From Loripinus fragilis (Eukaryota > Mollusca > Bivalvia > Lucinida > Lucinidae), in assembly GCA_964019695.1 (NCBI GenBank), contig OZ026515.1:139187549-139251548 (forward strand): DNA of 64,000 nucleotides, given 5' to 3'. This document shows, one piece after another, positions 1-12,311 of this stretch. The notes beneath the pieces are model-generated. The model saw only the letters and a program-made list of their open reading frames with translations. It was not told the origin of the DNA and did not search any database. Position 1 is the first letter of the stretch, and every line of letters begins with the position of its first letter. Position numbers and translations under genes: made by a program.

Positions 1-1130
1 AAGAAATGATTTGTAGGAGCGCTGTCCGATTAGCCTTCATTAAAATCAGGATAGTGTGACCTACACTGGCTACAGGTGTTGAGTGTCACTCGTCCTCAGC
101 ATGGTTGTCCTGCCCCTAATCACTGATACTGTAGAAATAAATCTCGTCAGAAAGTAGAATTTTGTGAAGCTGCAGTAACTAATAACTATTCCAATCCATA
201 CAGTTTTTAATAAGAACACCTTTAATTATTGTCGTCATGTTCTTGTTTTGTCCTTTAAAATCCGTGTTTCACTTTTCGAACAATTACAAAATTGATCACA
301 TATTTATTGTTTAAAGTTAAATCCACAAAGAAGGAACAAGTTAACAACACATTTCATAAAATATTATTGTGAACAACTATTGAAAATTATAATCCAATTC
401 ACTATCACATATTAATAATTTTCTATCCGTTTTATATGTAAATTCACCATCTTATAACAACTCAATGTGGTCGTCACATTTCCAATATCTTCATGAAGTT
501 ACAATCCAATTGGAGGATTTGCTTTCTGTAAGGTCTTTAAATACCCTGTGATGACGTAATGTCGTGTCCTATGGCCCTGAAACAAGAAGAAAAACTGACG
601 ATTTCTGCATGCCCAGATCATAAATAATTCCCGCCATTTTGGAAACAATTAGGGATATGTATGACCCACAACATGAGAAAACCTATCTGGTGTTGCATGC
701 GAAATATAAAGGTGCTGATCAGACTATACAGCTAAACAGTCTGATCAGCACCTTTGGTAGTATTCACTGTATTGAAAGTTCACTAGCTATACGTGTTCAA
801 TCCAAAAGTTCACAGATTGTAGCTAGTCTGTGTAGCTGAACAATCCGGCGTATCCCTTTTATTGTTACAGAGCCCGGAGACTATGTTTCTCTTTACAGGG
901 CTCAAAAATTACACGCCCACAATACTCTGTAATAATTTTGACATTCTGGAAGTATGTCCTTGACTTCTGCTGATTTCTGAAGCACATGCTTAAAATTATT
1001 ACAGTTGCACAATTGCTACCACGGCGGGCGACAGATCATGCTAGGGAAATTAGGAATCTGATTTACTGCACGTGTTATGATTTTAATCCAATACGGCACC
1101 AGACAAATGTTCCAAACACGCTCAGTTGGA
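1..1130. other. Left flank, no gene seen
   Basis: This AT-rich stretch shows no convincing coding region. The only open frames are under 70 codons and lack recognisable motifs. It contains the perfect hairpin at 708-755. The text around 660-700 (ACATGAGAAAACC) resembles the ends of hairpin MITEs that I associate with bivalves, so part of it may be a decayed MITE. Nothing else is supported. Confidence 0.6.
708..755. repeat. Perfect 18-bp inverted repeat (hairpin)
   Basis: The arm at 708-725 (AAAGGTGCTGATCAGACT) is exactly complementary to 738-755, leaving a 12-base loop. The core CTGATCAGACT recurs in other hairpins of this window (10,740-10,805 and 11,887-11,953), so this is probably the central stem of a related palindromic MITE. 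An open frame of 66 codons crosses it but is not gene-like. Confidence 0.9.
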
Positions 1131-1340
1131 CTCTTTGCCTACTAGTGACCACTAGTATCGTTTGCTGATCACCTTTGCAAGCTGTTTGGATCAGATTAGA
1201 CCAGACGATACGCCACGCCTGATCTGGATCGGACCTATTTGACATTGTTGGTTATTCCTGAAATAAATTTTGAAAAGCTTAATTTTGAAAAAAAATCAGC
1301 AGGCGACATAAAAAAACTTACCCAGCATTCAAAGGGTTAA
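1131..1340. mobile_element. piggyBac-like TTAA MITE, copy 1
   Basis: The left end CTCTTTGCCTACTAG and the right end CATTCAAAGGGTTAA form short terminal inverted repeats of the type TTAA-CYCTTTG. The right end is flanked by an intact TTAA; the left TTAA is eroded to TGGA. Copies of the same family lie at 48,619-48,836 and 57,361-57,700. TTAA duplication with CCCTTTG-like ends is a hallmark of piggyBac-derived non-autonomous elements. There is no coding capacity. The interior carries a partial palindrome built on CTGATCTGGATC. Confidence 0.7.
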
Positions 1341-1960
1341 CGTACTGTAATGGACCTTAAATGGCGACCTGTAACCTAACAATGCTACATGTGTTCAAAC
1401 TTTATTTAACCCCAAATAGTCGTCTGCAATCGTAAGCCCTCCATACCGTTTTCATAGAAGTGTTGATATGTTAATTTCATATCCAGTTTGCGATCAGATG
1501 CCTAACCGATTTGTTCCTACATTTCTTAATGGGACATTAGCAGACCGATGGTCGCGAATTCTGTCGCATGCTCTCTCTGGCCCAGATCAGACTACTTCTT
1601 TCTGACTAGGGGTCATGTGCTTCCGTGTTTAAATTAGCCCAGACCACATTTGAACATATGCAACCGGACGGCAACACTTTCTGGACAGAACTATTAGAAA
1701 GATCAGGGTTAAATGAATAAAACTGGTTCATTAAATCTTATGTACGATATTTAAATATGCTCATGGATATTTTCTATGAGTTATAACATAGTTTTTGTCC
1801 ATACCAAAAAGATATAGGGGATCAAGGAGGACATGTGTTCAGCAGCAAAGTCAATCTCTTTCATTGTACACTGTATATGACGCATATATTGCCCTTTAAC
1901 AGCATTTTTGTGTGTTTTACATATGTACTTTCATTCACACGTCCAATGTCATTCACGACT
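1341..1960. other. No gene seen
   Basis: No open frame or RNA-like structure stands out. A weak inverted pair around 1,580-1,612 (CCCAGATCAGACTA against TCTGACTAGGGG) again belongs to the GATCAGACT hairpin theme, suggesting a decayed MITE. Confidence 0.5.
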
Positions 1961-2144
1961 AAAGTCGTCCACTTAATGTCTGCTGATGTATTTTTGAAGT
2001 CTCTATGACAAAACATGTGGCGCCAGATCTGACTGCTCCATTATTGGACAGTCTGATCTCGATTCGTTCTGTTTGCATGTAAGTTAAGGCTACAATGTTG
2101 TTAAAAATTAATAGTTGCAGCAGACGACATCAGCAGACGACTTT
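1961..2144. mobile_element. MITE with AAAGTCGTC terminal inverted repeats
   Basis: The left end AAAGTCGTCCACTTAATGTC matches the reverse complement of the right end, which reads CAGCAGACGACTTT on the plus strand. The interior has a palindrome around CAGATCTGACTGCTCC and GGACAGTCTGATCTC. At about 184 bp with terminal inverted repeats and no coding capacity, it fits a miniature inverted-repeat transposable element. Target duplication is not clear, so the superfamily is unassigned. Confidence 0.6.
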
Positions 2145-3669
2145 TTTTCAGCTGATAGTAAACGGGGTAACAGACGGGCTCATTGGAAACCAGTGTAGAC
2201 GCAGATGAGATGCTGCATAACGCGCGACATTTCATGAAGATCTGCACTTCTTACTGGGATAAAACAACAACAACGAATAACAAAACAAAAAAACAAAACA
2301 ATGCAGTTTAGAAATTCAAACGTGACAGCTAAAACTATATACATTTGTACCTGACTGTATTGAATTAGGTTGAATATCCCGTCGTATAAAAAGCGGTTTG
2401 ACGGCTTTCGTGTTGTAACACACGAGAAAAATGACGTCGGAACAAAATGCCAATATTCACAGAATTTTAAAAAGCATTTCCAAGCACAAACACATTTTAA
2501 TTCCTTTTCACCGATTCTAAACGCTTTAACTGATCCAAGTGTACGTAAAATCAATTAAATAAACAACTTCGGATAACGTCGACCGAACGTCATAATCGAC
2601 CGACGTTACCCGAAGCATATGTACCCATGTGATAGAACGATTACCTTACATGTGTATGGCTTTTGTTCTTGTGCGTATAATATCCTTAGTATCCAATGAG
2701 TTTAATTTCTCTTTATGCTATCGTAAAAAGGTTATGGAGTTATCAGACTATATAACAAGTTTTTCTCTACTATAATCTTCTTAACGTCTATAAAACATTT
2801 TTATCAGTAAAAAGCTTTTATAAAGTCCAAATATCAGTAGGTATATCAATAACAGAACGTTCAAAATCAGCCGATACTGTAATGTTCAGACTGACAGACT
2901 TAAACAACCACCTAGCTAAAACGGTAGATCGTCTTAAATACACTTTGTTTCTCTCAACAATATATCATACTGGCACTCGTGTTAGAGTGAAATTAGAGAA
3001 AGTCAGTGTATTTACCTACAGTCTACAAACTCTACTACGTAGAGTAAAAGCAGACATATCCACAAATCATACTAAACGAACCAAAAATGAAATTAGTTAG
3101 GAAACGCACGTTTTGGACGCTAGTGTCTCCCTCGGATTGTGACTGATTTATGGATCGCACCCTGTTCAAATGAAATTGGTACTTTTTATATTCAATGTCA
3201 TTTATAAAAGAACATTCGCACCAAAAGATTGAACCTTCATCTATTTACATACTTTGCAATAAACACGAGAACACAACTATGCTCATATCAGCTGGCCCAG
3301 ATAAACTGTAGCTATATACTTGGCAGTGCCTGCTGCACAGTACTTCACAATTTATTGTTTACCTGACCATTTACAACAACAACAAAAAAATCAATAATCT
3401 TATACCCTGCCTTGACGGGACCGAATCGGTCCGATATGGCACAGACTGCTATAAGGTAGATCGGTATACACGCATGTTTTTGTTTACACTGTAAAATTTA
3501 GATCATTCTTGTATCTATTGTATCCTGCATCTTTTATATTTTTCCAAAATATACGCCAGTTCAAACAATGGAAATGTCAATTCTGCGTGGGTCTTGGGCA
3601 TACACCAGTTCAAACAATGGCAATGTTACATAGAGCGACGAAAAAGTCATCCGTAGCGCAGTCTTTGGT
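2145..3669. other. No gene seen; small repeats only
   Basis: Open frames here (for example 2,180-2,554 minus and 2,882-3,100 plus) have no recognisable domain and are probably chance. An imperfect inverted repeat with 14-bp arms lies at 2,568-2,614 (TTCGGATAACGTCG against CGACGTTACCCGAA). The phrase CCAGTTCAAACAATGG occurs twice, near 3,558 and 3,607, a short direct duplication just upstream of the mariner relic. Confidence 0.5.
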
Positions 3670-4640
3670 ATACAAATGGCGTTAGCGGTACAATGAAGGA
3701 GAGGAAATGATAATGAACGATGTTAGATGAGGCTGCCCTGTGTCAAAATCTAAAACAGGTGAGGTTAAGTTGGCTATGGATCGTCTGGATGTGGACCGGC
3801 ATGTAAGTATGCATGAGCTTTTCAATGAATTAGACAAGTGTTACGGGACAGTACACCAGATACTGAAAGATGAACTGAACATGACTAGAGTAAGTTCCTG
3901 TTGGGTTCCCTAGCTACTGAAAAATCATGGGATGGGTCGACGGGTCATGGATTCAAAGACATTTGAATCAGATAATCACAACTGATGAGACACGGCTCTT
4001 CTATTATGATCGTGAAACAAAGCAACAGTGGAGTCAGTGAAACTTGAGTGATTCACCCCCTCAAAAGTAGGCAAGAATGCCCAGGTCCATGGGAAAACAC
4101 GTGTTCATAGTGTTCTTTGACATAAAAGAAGTATTTTTGAGTCAAGGACAGTCAGTCAATTTAATGTATTATTGAAAGGTTTTTCGCCATTATCTCATGA
4201 GAGCATTAGCTAGGAGGCGACCTGGCGGAGGGTTCATTTTGCATCAGGGCAATGCTCCCACCCATGCATCATAGTAAGTGCAGACTACAATAAAAATTCA
4301 ACTTGATGTGGAAATTCTTACTCATCCACCATATTCACCAGATCTCAGGCCGTGTGATTTTGCGCTTTTCCCTGAATTGAAAGACGAGTTGAAAGGCAAT
4401 GATTTTAATGACTTAGATGATCTAAGATAGGAATCAACCAGAATCCTGTATTTTTATGCAGTGGAGGTGTTTGGTCAAGCATATCGTCAGTGGATCAAGA
4501 TACATTGCAAGTGCATTTTGTGTCTAAAGGTGCGTAATTTGAGAAAAACTGAAGTGACACGGTCATTTGTAATTTTGAAATGCGACACATCGTTGTACAT
4601 GGCAAGAGTCCATTACCTGTAAAGTACCCATTTGTTGATA
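3670..4640 (+). pseudogene. Decayed mariner-type (D,D34D) transposase
   Basis: Translating in shifting frames gives, in order, a helix-turn-helix-like block (TVHQILKDELNM, then RVSSCWVP), the first catalytic block (TTDETRLFYYDRETKQQ), a block with VFFDIKEVFLSQG, the second catalytic block in the degenerate form HQGNAPTH, and the third block HPPYSPDLRPCDF. These match the usual order and spacing of mariner transposases. Reading is broken by several stops and frame changes (for example a stop after WVP and another after QQWSQ). The second catalytic aspartate, normally in HxDNAPxH, is glycine here, so this copy is dead on two counts. I could not place its terminal repeats with confidence. Family assignment is strong; exact limits are approximate. 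Confidence 0.88.
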
Positions 4641-5165
4641 TTGTTCAATGGAATTTTGAATACAGTTCAAAGTAATATCGAACTATATACTTGTAAATTT
4701 TCATATGAATCCAACCATTTGTGTTATAACCTTTACGTTTGTGCACTTACTTCTGGTTAGCCCGCTTGTACATGTGCAGCATTATGTATATGCGACCTTC
4801 ACTTGCTACAAAATTCTGGGATGTCTAGAAAAATATTAAAAGTACGGAAGAGGGCAAAGATCAGGAATCGATCATACAAAGTATTAAGATGGAAAATTTA
4901 TACCACACCAATATTGGAATAGTACATGGATAGTTCCTGGTTCTTGGTGTTGAGGTGGTCTGGGTTCGCTGGGTACTGGTTCAGGCCAAGTGTTCAGACG
5001 AATACACTTGTTTCACTCCAAAACCTTAGATAGGTCCTGGATCAGCACAAATGCATTGTCTAAACAGGGTTTAAGTCTTTCAGACAATGTTTTTGATTGG
5101 TCTTACTCATTGAACCAGTGATGAGGTATGTGGAGTAGTGTATGAGTAGATGAGAGAAACTTGCG
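4641..5165. other. No gene seen; possible family A tail fragment
   Basis: Around 4,850-4,890 the text GCAAAGATCAGGAATCGAT matches the reverse-oriented tail of dispersed family A (compare 49,445-49,470). The rest shows no supported feature. Confidence 0.45.
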
Positions 5166-5283
5166 TCGAGGTTATAAAACTTGAGTACAGTCTCAGACTC
5201 AAACAGGAACACGTGTCCACAAGCAGCCAATCGTTGCGCTTTATTTTGAGTCTGAGAATGAACTCAAGTTTTATAACCGCGAG
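5166..5283. mobile_element. Palindromic MITE, family B copy 1
   Basis: GAGGTTATAAAACTTGAGTA on the left pairs with the reverse complement of the right end near 5,260-5,283 (AACTCAAGTTTTATAACCGC), and the middle contains ACACGTGTCCACAAGCAGCC. The right half, including CAGCCAATCGTTGCGCTTTA, is shared with the palindrome at 15,360-15,419. The 100-codon minus-strand frame across it is incidental. Confidence 0.75.
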
Positions 5284-6619
5284 GCCTGGACTCAAAGGAA
5301 CAACATAAACTGCAGCAACATATGAACATGTAAAGGAAATGCCACCATCTAAGATTGTAGCCAACATACAGCATGAATAGGAAGATGTATAATTTCCAAG
5401 TTTAACCAATTTAAGTCTAGCGTCTTTTTATGGGACATCAGCATTTAGTATAGTGCAGAAGAAGCAGATCAGACTGGAAGTGGATTCGCCCAACTGACAA
5501 GGGTGGGATATTCCATTAATCATAATTTGGTTAACTAACAAGTCATTCATCATGCACGAATAAGAACTAATCAAGCGATGCAAGCAGATTTTCATACTTC
5601 TTCAAGAAAAGACAAAAAGTAGAACATCTTAAAACTTGGAGTAAACACAATCACCACGCACAAAGATAGTAGCAACAAACGCAAACAAAACAGCACAACT
5701 AGACACATGCTTTAGAAAGGACAACGACAACTAGGGATCCTTAAATATATAATGGTGTTACAAAATACATACTTTTTAGTTGGGGTAAAGGTTTTCTAAA
5801 TTACAAGCAAATCACCAAATCAACATGAATAATTGTGATGAAACAAAGAACACACCGATAGTATTAATTTGAATGTACACACTGAGATCATTCAGTGCAC
5901 AGGTTTCATATTTTGTACACGTCCAGCAGCTGGCTATGCTCAAGGAACCATTATTCGTGTAACACCTCATATTGACCTTATACAAAGACTTGGCAGGCTC
6001 TAGTACAGAACTCAGCACGATAAAAGTGCCAAATGAACGAGCATAAATTACAATGGAAACCGTTAACAGAAATACCTATTGCAGGTATAAAACTGCGTTA
6101 CTGGACCCCCCCCCCTGCAAAGTGCACATTTAGGACCACATTAAATGGCATCGTGTCTGTTGTTTTCGATCTTTGCATTTCCTCTCTATTCCAGATTATG
6201 TAGAATTTCTAGCAGCTATATTGCAGTGTCAATGTGGTAGAACCTCTTTCGATAAATCGATAGTGATGATATGTTTTATATTCTGATCCTTTGTGTACTT
6301 TAAAGCAAGGTTTAAAGATAGTTGGCTGTTGTTGATGTTCATTGTTTGTTCTTGCTTCTATTATGTGTGTGGTTTTATAATATCGTTCTTTGAGTCCTTT
6401 TTAGAAATTCAGTTGAGGAAGTGGAGTTGATTGTATTTTGCTTTTATTTACAGTATGTGTACTTATTTGTCTGTGTGCATGGTACCATGGTTTGTAAGAT
6501 TTAGCGCTAGTAAAATGCATTTAAGGCTCTGGTGGCTTAGGCTGCTATGCGATCTAAAGCGGTGGTTCTATTGTTGTTGATCAATTGTTTAATGTACTTC
6601 CCATTGTTTGTGGGAGTTC
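5284..6619. other. No gene seen
   Basis: There are no credible coding regions. A run of nine or more cytosines lies near 6,101-6,113. The 68-codon minus-strand frame at 5,812-6,018 shows no motif. Confidence 0.5.
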
Positions 6620-6905
6620 TGTGTTTGTCTTTGTTTTGTTATGCATTACTTTGTGTCCATTCTAGTTTTGCGATCGTCTTGAAGAGAAAGAGAAAGCTGA
6701 ATCCAATTTGGTATCTTGGGTCAGGTGTGGTACTTGATTGTATCCTTTCCTGATCGTTACCATCTTTCTTACTTTGCTTTGCTATTATTGTCTTACAGGT
6801 GTGTTGTTGCTGTGGGTGTTCTGTTGCTCTTCATCACGATGCCTTAGGTTGGACTGCAGTGTGTGATTGTGGTATTTTCTGATTATACTTACTTTTTGAT
6901 TCGTA
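6620..6905 (+). repeat. Composite of dispersed families A and C
   Basis: Positions 6,630-6,700 (TCTAGTTTTGCGATCGTC and following) match family C at 54,385-54,430. Positions 6,708-6,790 (GGTCAGGTGTGGTACTTGAT) match the tail of family A at 62,960-63,015. Positions 6,845-6,900 again match the 3' end of family C (GTGATTGTGGTATTTTCTGA). The region therefore looks like nested or recombined SINE-like repeats. The 68-codon plus-strand frame at 6,547-6,753 falls inside it and is not a gene. Confidence 0.6.
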
Positions 6906-9044
6906 ATATGTGATAGTAAAATCCCATGGCCATACTTACTTGTTTAAACCCGCCCCTAAACGGTATTTTGACAAACAGTGAAGATCAAGATGAGCGTCTG
7001 CACGGTTTGCTAAGGCATAAAGCGATCTTCAGAAAAAAATGTATTTGAAAAGTATAACCTGTGACTTTATGGGACATTACATTGGTTCTAAAAGGGTTAA
7101 CCATGATGATTGCAAGTATGATTAAAATCATTTGGTTCTGGTTTTCCACTGTCTTATTAAGTAGACGCACAAAGTGAGGCAAACAATAGATGCCAGCCAT
7201 TTGGCCTTTTTGTTATTTACAATGTAGCGCTAAGAAATGAGCAGCCTCGTATATACGGTTTTGTAAAAAAGATATATAGATAAAGATTATTTAATGAGAT
7301 AAATATCATACACCAAAACATAAAGGTATTGGTAAAAATACATATTGAGGCATCAATCAGTTTCAAGCAGAAGTTTGCAACAAGATCCCAGGGATCCCTA
7401 CAGATATAGCAGTAAAATATCTTTTATCCTTTTATTTGTTATACTATTTGGGACCATCACCATAAGTATCCCGGCCATGAAGCATTTTCCACTCAGAGCA
7501 CCTGTCTGACACAAGCCTTGTCAGATCATTGAGGCGAGTCTCTTCGGCACTCTTTATATACAATAGATTCTGATGAAACCCAGGATTTGTATATAATAAA
7601 GAGCATCAAGAGTTTGTCAGCGTACCTATATGTCTTACAAAACGTTTGCACTAACAAGACGATAAAGAAGCTATAGCCAAGCTAGGGTCAGTTTTGGAAA
7701 TGACTAGTGTATTAGAATGACGCCCTTTTAGAGCGCATTCCATAAAACGTAGAATTCGTGATCTGTTCTTGGTATCAAGAGGAGTCAAAATGTTTCTGAC
7801 CTCTGATTTAAGTAGACCAGTTTGTCATTGTGAAAATATATACTTTTACAATAAACGCGTTAAAGCTGGATTAACGATTAACCATTCTCGACGTGACCTG
7901 GGCAAATAGTGTGGCGGTTAAGTGTTGGGTCCATGTTTTGTGGCGTGGTTCTTGGTGTCCAGTTTAGCTAGCATATGTTTAGTTACAGAATGTACTTTTA
8001 GAGATTTGATGAAACCTTTAATTTCGAAATGGATTTGTTCAAATGATAAGGGTGGGGAATTCCATTGTGCATAAATGGGTTTTAAAGGTGGCAAAAAGCT
8101 ACAAAGTAAGTAAGTGCAGCTCTTGCTGAGACACCGCTCTCTAAAATATATATACAATCTTTTTGTCAACTCATAGTATTTAATGTTAGAGACAATTCTG
8201 TAAACCGATCGTTTCCCAATCATTTTCCTTTGAAAAAAATACTACGGACTTTTCTGGCACACGAGCATTTTACTACGAAAATCAATGCGCATGCCTGGAG
8301 GCGGAGCCCGCCAAGTGCGACCTAGGGATTTGTCTGCCAGACGATATTGTCACTTTATTATCAAGAAATAGGCTATAAAACTGATAAATGGAAATAAAGA
8401 TATATTTTATGGGTCTTGCTTTTTAACTACTGTAGAAGAAGCTAGGTAATATAGATATTTATGTATTGTTATTGTCGGTCAATTATTATAGAATTTGCTC
8501 AGCGGGATAATCCGTTTATCAGTAATACAGGAGGATAGAAAAATAAAATGAAGTAAAATTAGGATCCCCAAGCTGAATTATTTCGATATTTCCTTTCATC
8601 TTACCGCTGGTTAATAGTCGTCGTTATCCTTAGAAATTCTCAAAAATTTCCGACCCACCTGAACGGACTGAAATATATAGGTGTATGTAGCTGGCGTTTG
8701 GGATGCCGATGCAATGGTTAAATCTTCTTTAATTAAAGAAAGCACCGATCGCTATCAAGATTCAATCTTGTAGAATGGTTTTATTTGTCAGATATTGCGT
8801 TTGTATTATATGTGCAAAATTAGCTCGATGAAACACCATGACGTCTCTCAAAACAAAATAAAACAAATCTGCAACAAGGGAAGCACACCTAGTACCCATA
8901 TACTCTAAACACCGTTAAACTATAGTTCTAAAGATAACTAAATGACCAACATGACCACAAAATACACTTTTTGAGAAGTAAAAAGGTGCGATTCTCATTA
9001 CAAGCAAAATTATGAGAGCCCTTTCTATTAAAAGTTTGTTCAAT
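6906..9044. other. No gene seen; one inverted repeat
   Basis: Open frames of up to 101 codons lack any recognisable motif. An inverted repeat CTCTTTATATACAA at 7,550-7,563 pairs with TTGTATATAATAAAGAG ending at 7,603, a small hairpin of about 54 bp. Nothing else is supported. Confidence 0.5.
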
Positions 9045-9171
9045 TTATTGGTCAGTTTTTCTTTGATTAGATTGGTCAGTTTTTCTTTGATTAGACTTGG
9101 TCATTTTTGTTTATTAAATTTGGTCAGTTTTTCTTTGATTAGATTTGGTCAGTTTTTTTTTCATTAGATTA
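9045..9171 (+). repeat. Short tandem array, about 25-bp unit, five copies
   Basis: The phrase TTGGTCAGTTTTTCTTTGAT recurs five times with minor changes and one diverged copy (TTGGTCATTTTTGTTTATTA). The period is 25-26 bp. It is non-coding and simple in composition. Confidence 0.85.
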
Positions 9172-10604
9172 TAAGGTAAGGTATTATAGCGAGTAGGGGA
9201 GTCATACGTAGACAAAACAGATGCACCTCTCCACTTTATTAGCGATGTCATTGTAAAAGTAGACATGGACATATATCTCAAAGTTAGGACCAAACAGAAA
9301 GTCTACAATTGGAGTGACAAGCAATTGACCAACAACAACAGAATCGCCGCATTAGATAGGATAGCAGACACAGCCCATATTCTGATAAAATGTGTTGAAG
9401 TAACAAGTATAAGCTTTTAAAAAAAGGCTGCCGTCTTTAACGCTCTAGTGCCCAAACATAGAACGCACTATCAGAACACAATTATATTCCACCCAGATAC
9501 TTGCTTTGGGAAGTCAAATAGAAAACAGGGTCTGAATTTGTGTTGAGGTCAAAGTTTGCCGAGATTGGCATATAGCATATATGCTACATTGGGCATTAAG
9601 TTTCATGACATGATTTTTAAAGGTGAATAACTCAAATTCCAATTATAATTTAAGGAAACATTTTAGGATGACAATTTGGTGTAGGAAAAAAATTATAAGA
9701 TTATATATATCATATTTATCTGAGAAGGTGAAGTCAATTTTTGATTTTTTAATGCCCAATGTATCATATATGATACTTTATCGTATTTTAATTTTGGCGA
9801 AATTGGGTGGATGATAAAACTCATTTCAGAGAAATAGCTTTAACTGAAATGATTTATTCTAGTTGCCTAACATCTTAACTGTCTTTCTAGCAGTTTAACT
9901 TAACTTTCAAGCCAATATCCTGGTCACGGCACCAAAAAAGAAGAATGTAGCATATATGATACACCAGGCACTCTAGGGTAAAGCACTTAACTAAAGAGGT
10001 TGTTGTCGTACAGGAGTCATTTGAAAGCAAAATGTCAGAGGAAATAGATGATCTATCAATGGCACATCCACCTCATCGCCATCTCTGCAAGCGGATATGT
10101 CGATGAGCTGGTCGTGTAACTGAAGTGCTGTGACTATCTCATGCAACACCACTTAGCCGGTGCTACCATACAGGTTGCAAATATAGTCAATTTTAATTGC
10201 CAGCTTCAAAGAGGACGGCAATAAGTGTCACATATTGTTTGATTCTTCTAAAAGTTAACCTGTTCCCCTCCTCTTCACCTTTACACAGTACAGTGCCATT
10301 CGTATGGCTCAAACATGCACTATAGAAGAAATCAAAGGTTTTGCTTTAAAGGTATATATATTCATGTATTTGTCCCTCTGGACTCGAGAAAACCTGTCTT
10401 CGGGGTTTACGAACAACACATGCGTAGACCAGCCTGCAGCCTGTTCAGCGCCATTGTTATTTGCTAATAAGAAAGTATTATATCTCAGTTTGCTTCAAAG
10501 AAGTTGCAATGCTCTAGATAGTCTCTGTAGCTCAGCAGGATGGTTTAAGGATGACCAGATCGGAGAAAACAAGTTTTCTCGCGACGAGACCCATCCAAAG
10601 ACAA
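9172..10604. other. No gene seen; inverted ATATATGCTACATTGGGCAT motif
   Basis: A phrase at about 9,577-9,600 (CATATATGCTACATTGGGCA) recurs inverted at about 9,750-9,775 (AATGCCCAATGTATCATATA). A third partial copy lies near 9,947-9,972 (GTAGCATATATGATACACCA). This suggests a decayed inverted-repeat element of about 200-400 bp. The 113-codon plus-strand frame at 10,304-10,645 runs into the next MITE and is not gene-like. Its stretch at 10,509-10,545 (CTCTGTAGCTCAGCAGGATG) resembles a tRNA A-box and recurs inverted near 63,620-63,660. Confidence 0.5.
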
Positions 10605-10845
10605 ATGAGCCGCGACATGTGATTTTCAACAGTGTGGCATTTTGACAATTGTAGACTCAGACGAGCCTGTGCAGCCTCCTTTTAAGCCTAGAAACTCCAT
10701 GATGGTCGGTCAGTAGATTAAAACTCATAGCATATTTAAGCGACAAGCAAAGGCTCTGATCAGACTGCGAGTATGCGCAGGCTGATCTGAGGCTTTGCTT
10801 GTCGCACATATTACATTGTTGGGAATCTTATGTCGCGGCTCAAAT
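10605..10845. mobile_element. MITE with GAGCCGCGACAT ends, copy 1
   Basis: The left end (ATGAGCCGCGACATGTGATT) is complementary to the right end (AATCTTATGTCGCGGCTCAA). A second block, CAACAGTGTG near the left and ACATTGTTGGG near the right, is also inverted. The interior contains a strong hairpin with arms of about 23 bp (10,740-10,762 and 10,783-10,805, starting GCGACAAGCAAAG). A shorter relative sits inside the giant element's loop at 36,112-36,290. It has no coding capacity. Confidence 0.85.
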
Positions 10846-11419
10846 ATTAGTTAGTGACATATCAGGTTGTGACAATCTGATAAATAACTTCAACGTTTGC
10901 ATGCTCTCTCGCAGGTTCAATCCCCTTTGAAAACCTTAAATGTTTTTTAACCAAAATTAGGTATCCATGCTCCTAAAAATCTCATTACGTTAAAGTATTA
11001 TATTTGCTTCCCTTGTGTATGGAATTTAGTTTTTGTCATGATATGGCTGTCCTACATCCCAACTTTGCAGTTAGAAATTCGGCTAAGTGATGATTTATCT
11101 CACGCTAATACCCCTTATCATAATCTTGTAAGATAGTGGTCATTATAATGACGTCATAGCTTGGCTAAGAGTGTCACCTAACAAAATTGGCTTTCTTCTG
11201 ATCTTCTTTCTTGTGGTTTTAGTTTCTGAGATGACAAACATGTGCTCCAGTTTGCTTGTGTTGGCGTACTTTAGCCTTACCATCCAACTACGCTCTGGAG
11301 CAAACCAATCGGGAAAGTCCGGCACAAGTCGAGAATCGAATCAAGCCTCCGGTGTACGTAAGGCGCATTTCGTGTAGCACTATGTACGAAAAAGCTCCAT
11401 TTTGTTAGCTGGAACTAGC
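10846..11419. other. No gene seen
   Basis: Two overlapping opposite-strand frames at 11,143-11,377 are short and without motif. GGTTCAATCCC near 10,915 resembles a tRNA B-box, but no A-box or fold lies at the right distance, so no tRNA is called. Confidence 0.45.
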
Positions 11420-11660
11420 GTAAGGAAATTATATCTGTAGCATGTGGGTTCAGGCCTATTTAAATCCATTTTTTCTGATTACCCGAAAGGTTTAATCAAC
11501 AGAATGAATGAAGTTTATGTTTTGCTGCAATCGCACTTGTTATTGTGTTGGCATGGTTTCTGTGACGTCAGCGTCACGTTATGTAACGTCAGCGTCACGT
11601 TATGAAAGAAGATCCTCGATGTACATCCGAGGTCTGATTCCACGGAATTGGACCGAGGCA
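11420..11660 (+). repeat. Dispersed repeat family D, copy 1
   Basis: This segment matches, in reverse complement, 57,830-58,130. Shared landmarks are TGTAGCATGTGGGTTCAG, TTTAAATCCATT, TCAACAGAATGAATGAAG and a duplicated CRE-like block TGTGACGTCAGCGTCACG. The 21-bp unit ACGTCAGCGTCACGTTATG is present twice (from 11,565 and 11,586). Family identity is unknown and no terminal structure was resolved. Confidence 0.7.
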
Positions 11661-11886
11661 GTTCCGATTGTGGAGTAAACCACATATGTATGACATTAAA
11701 AACCACATGACCAACAACGGATCTGTAGTTCTGATAGATAACCTTCTTAAAGCCTATCCCCAAGAACGTAAATCATTAATGATTTTCGTCAAAAAGTATG
11801 GAGAGCACACATCTTAAGATTAATATGAAAGTTTATTTTAACTCTTTGAGTGCCATAACCGAATAACTCTAACAGGAATAGCATGT

Positions 11887-11953
11887 GCAAACAATATAGT
11901 TCCAGATCAGACTGCTCCAAGAGGAGTAGTCTGATTAGGTACTATTTGTTTGC
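11887..11953. repeat. Hairpin MITE core (GATCAGACTGCTCC)
   Basis: The arm GCAAACAATATAGTTCCAGA... (11,887-11,918) is imperfectly complementary to 11,923-11,953 (ending ACTATTTGTTTGC), with a 4-base loop. It belongs to the same GATCAGACT palindrome theme as 708-755 and 10,740-10,805. Confidence 0.85.
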
Positions 11954-12311
11954 TTACTTTAGCAAATTATGTATTGATAACAAGGATGGACAGGTCTAGA
12001 TTATCAACTAGAAGATTTCCTTTTTAGAATCTCAGCACGTGAATGGTTAAGGTCTTGTCTCAAATATTGAAGTGTTTAGAAATAGATCAGTGATATATGA
12101 TACCTGCATGATCAATTGCATTAGGCCATACAAAATCAACTATTAAAAACCATTCTGGTTTAAACTATATTTTATTAGTATAATATATGGCAAGTATATA
12201 AAGCAACACAAACGCGCATAACAAAGCAACACTGCAAGATCCCAACAATACTATAATTCAACCTTGCAGATTTGGAATTAATCTCCAGAATATACCAAGA
12301 AACGCGCCGTC

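Noticed and set aside
10304..10645. 113-codon plus-strand frame as a gene
   Set aside because: It ends in a MITE terminus, contains a tRNA-A-box-like repeat fragment and shows no domain.
10846..10930. tRNA or SINE suggested by GGTTCAATCCC near 10,915
   Set aside because: No A-box or cloverleaf pairing at the expected distance.
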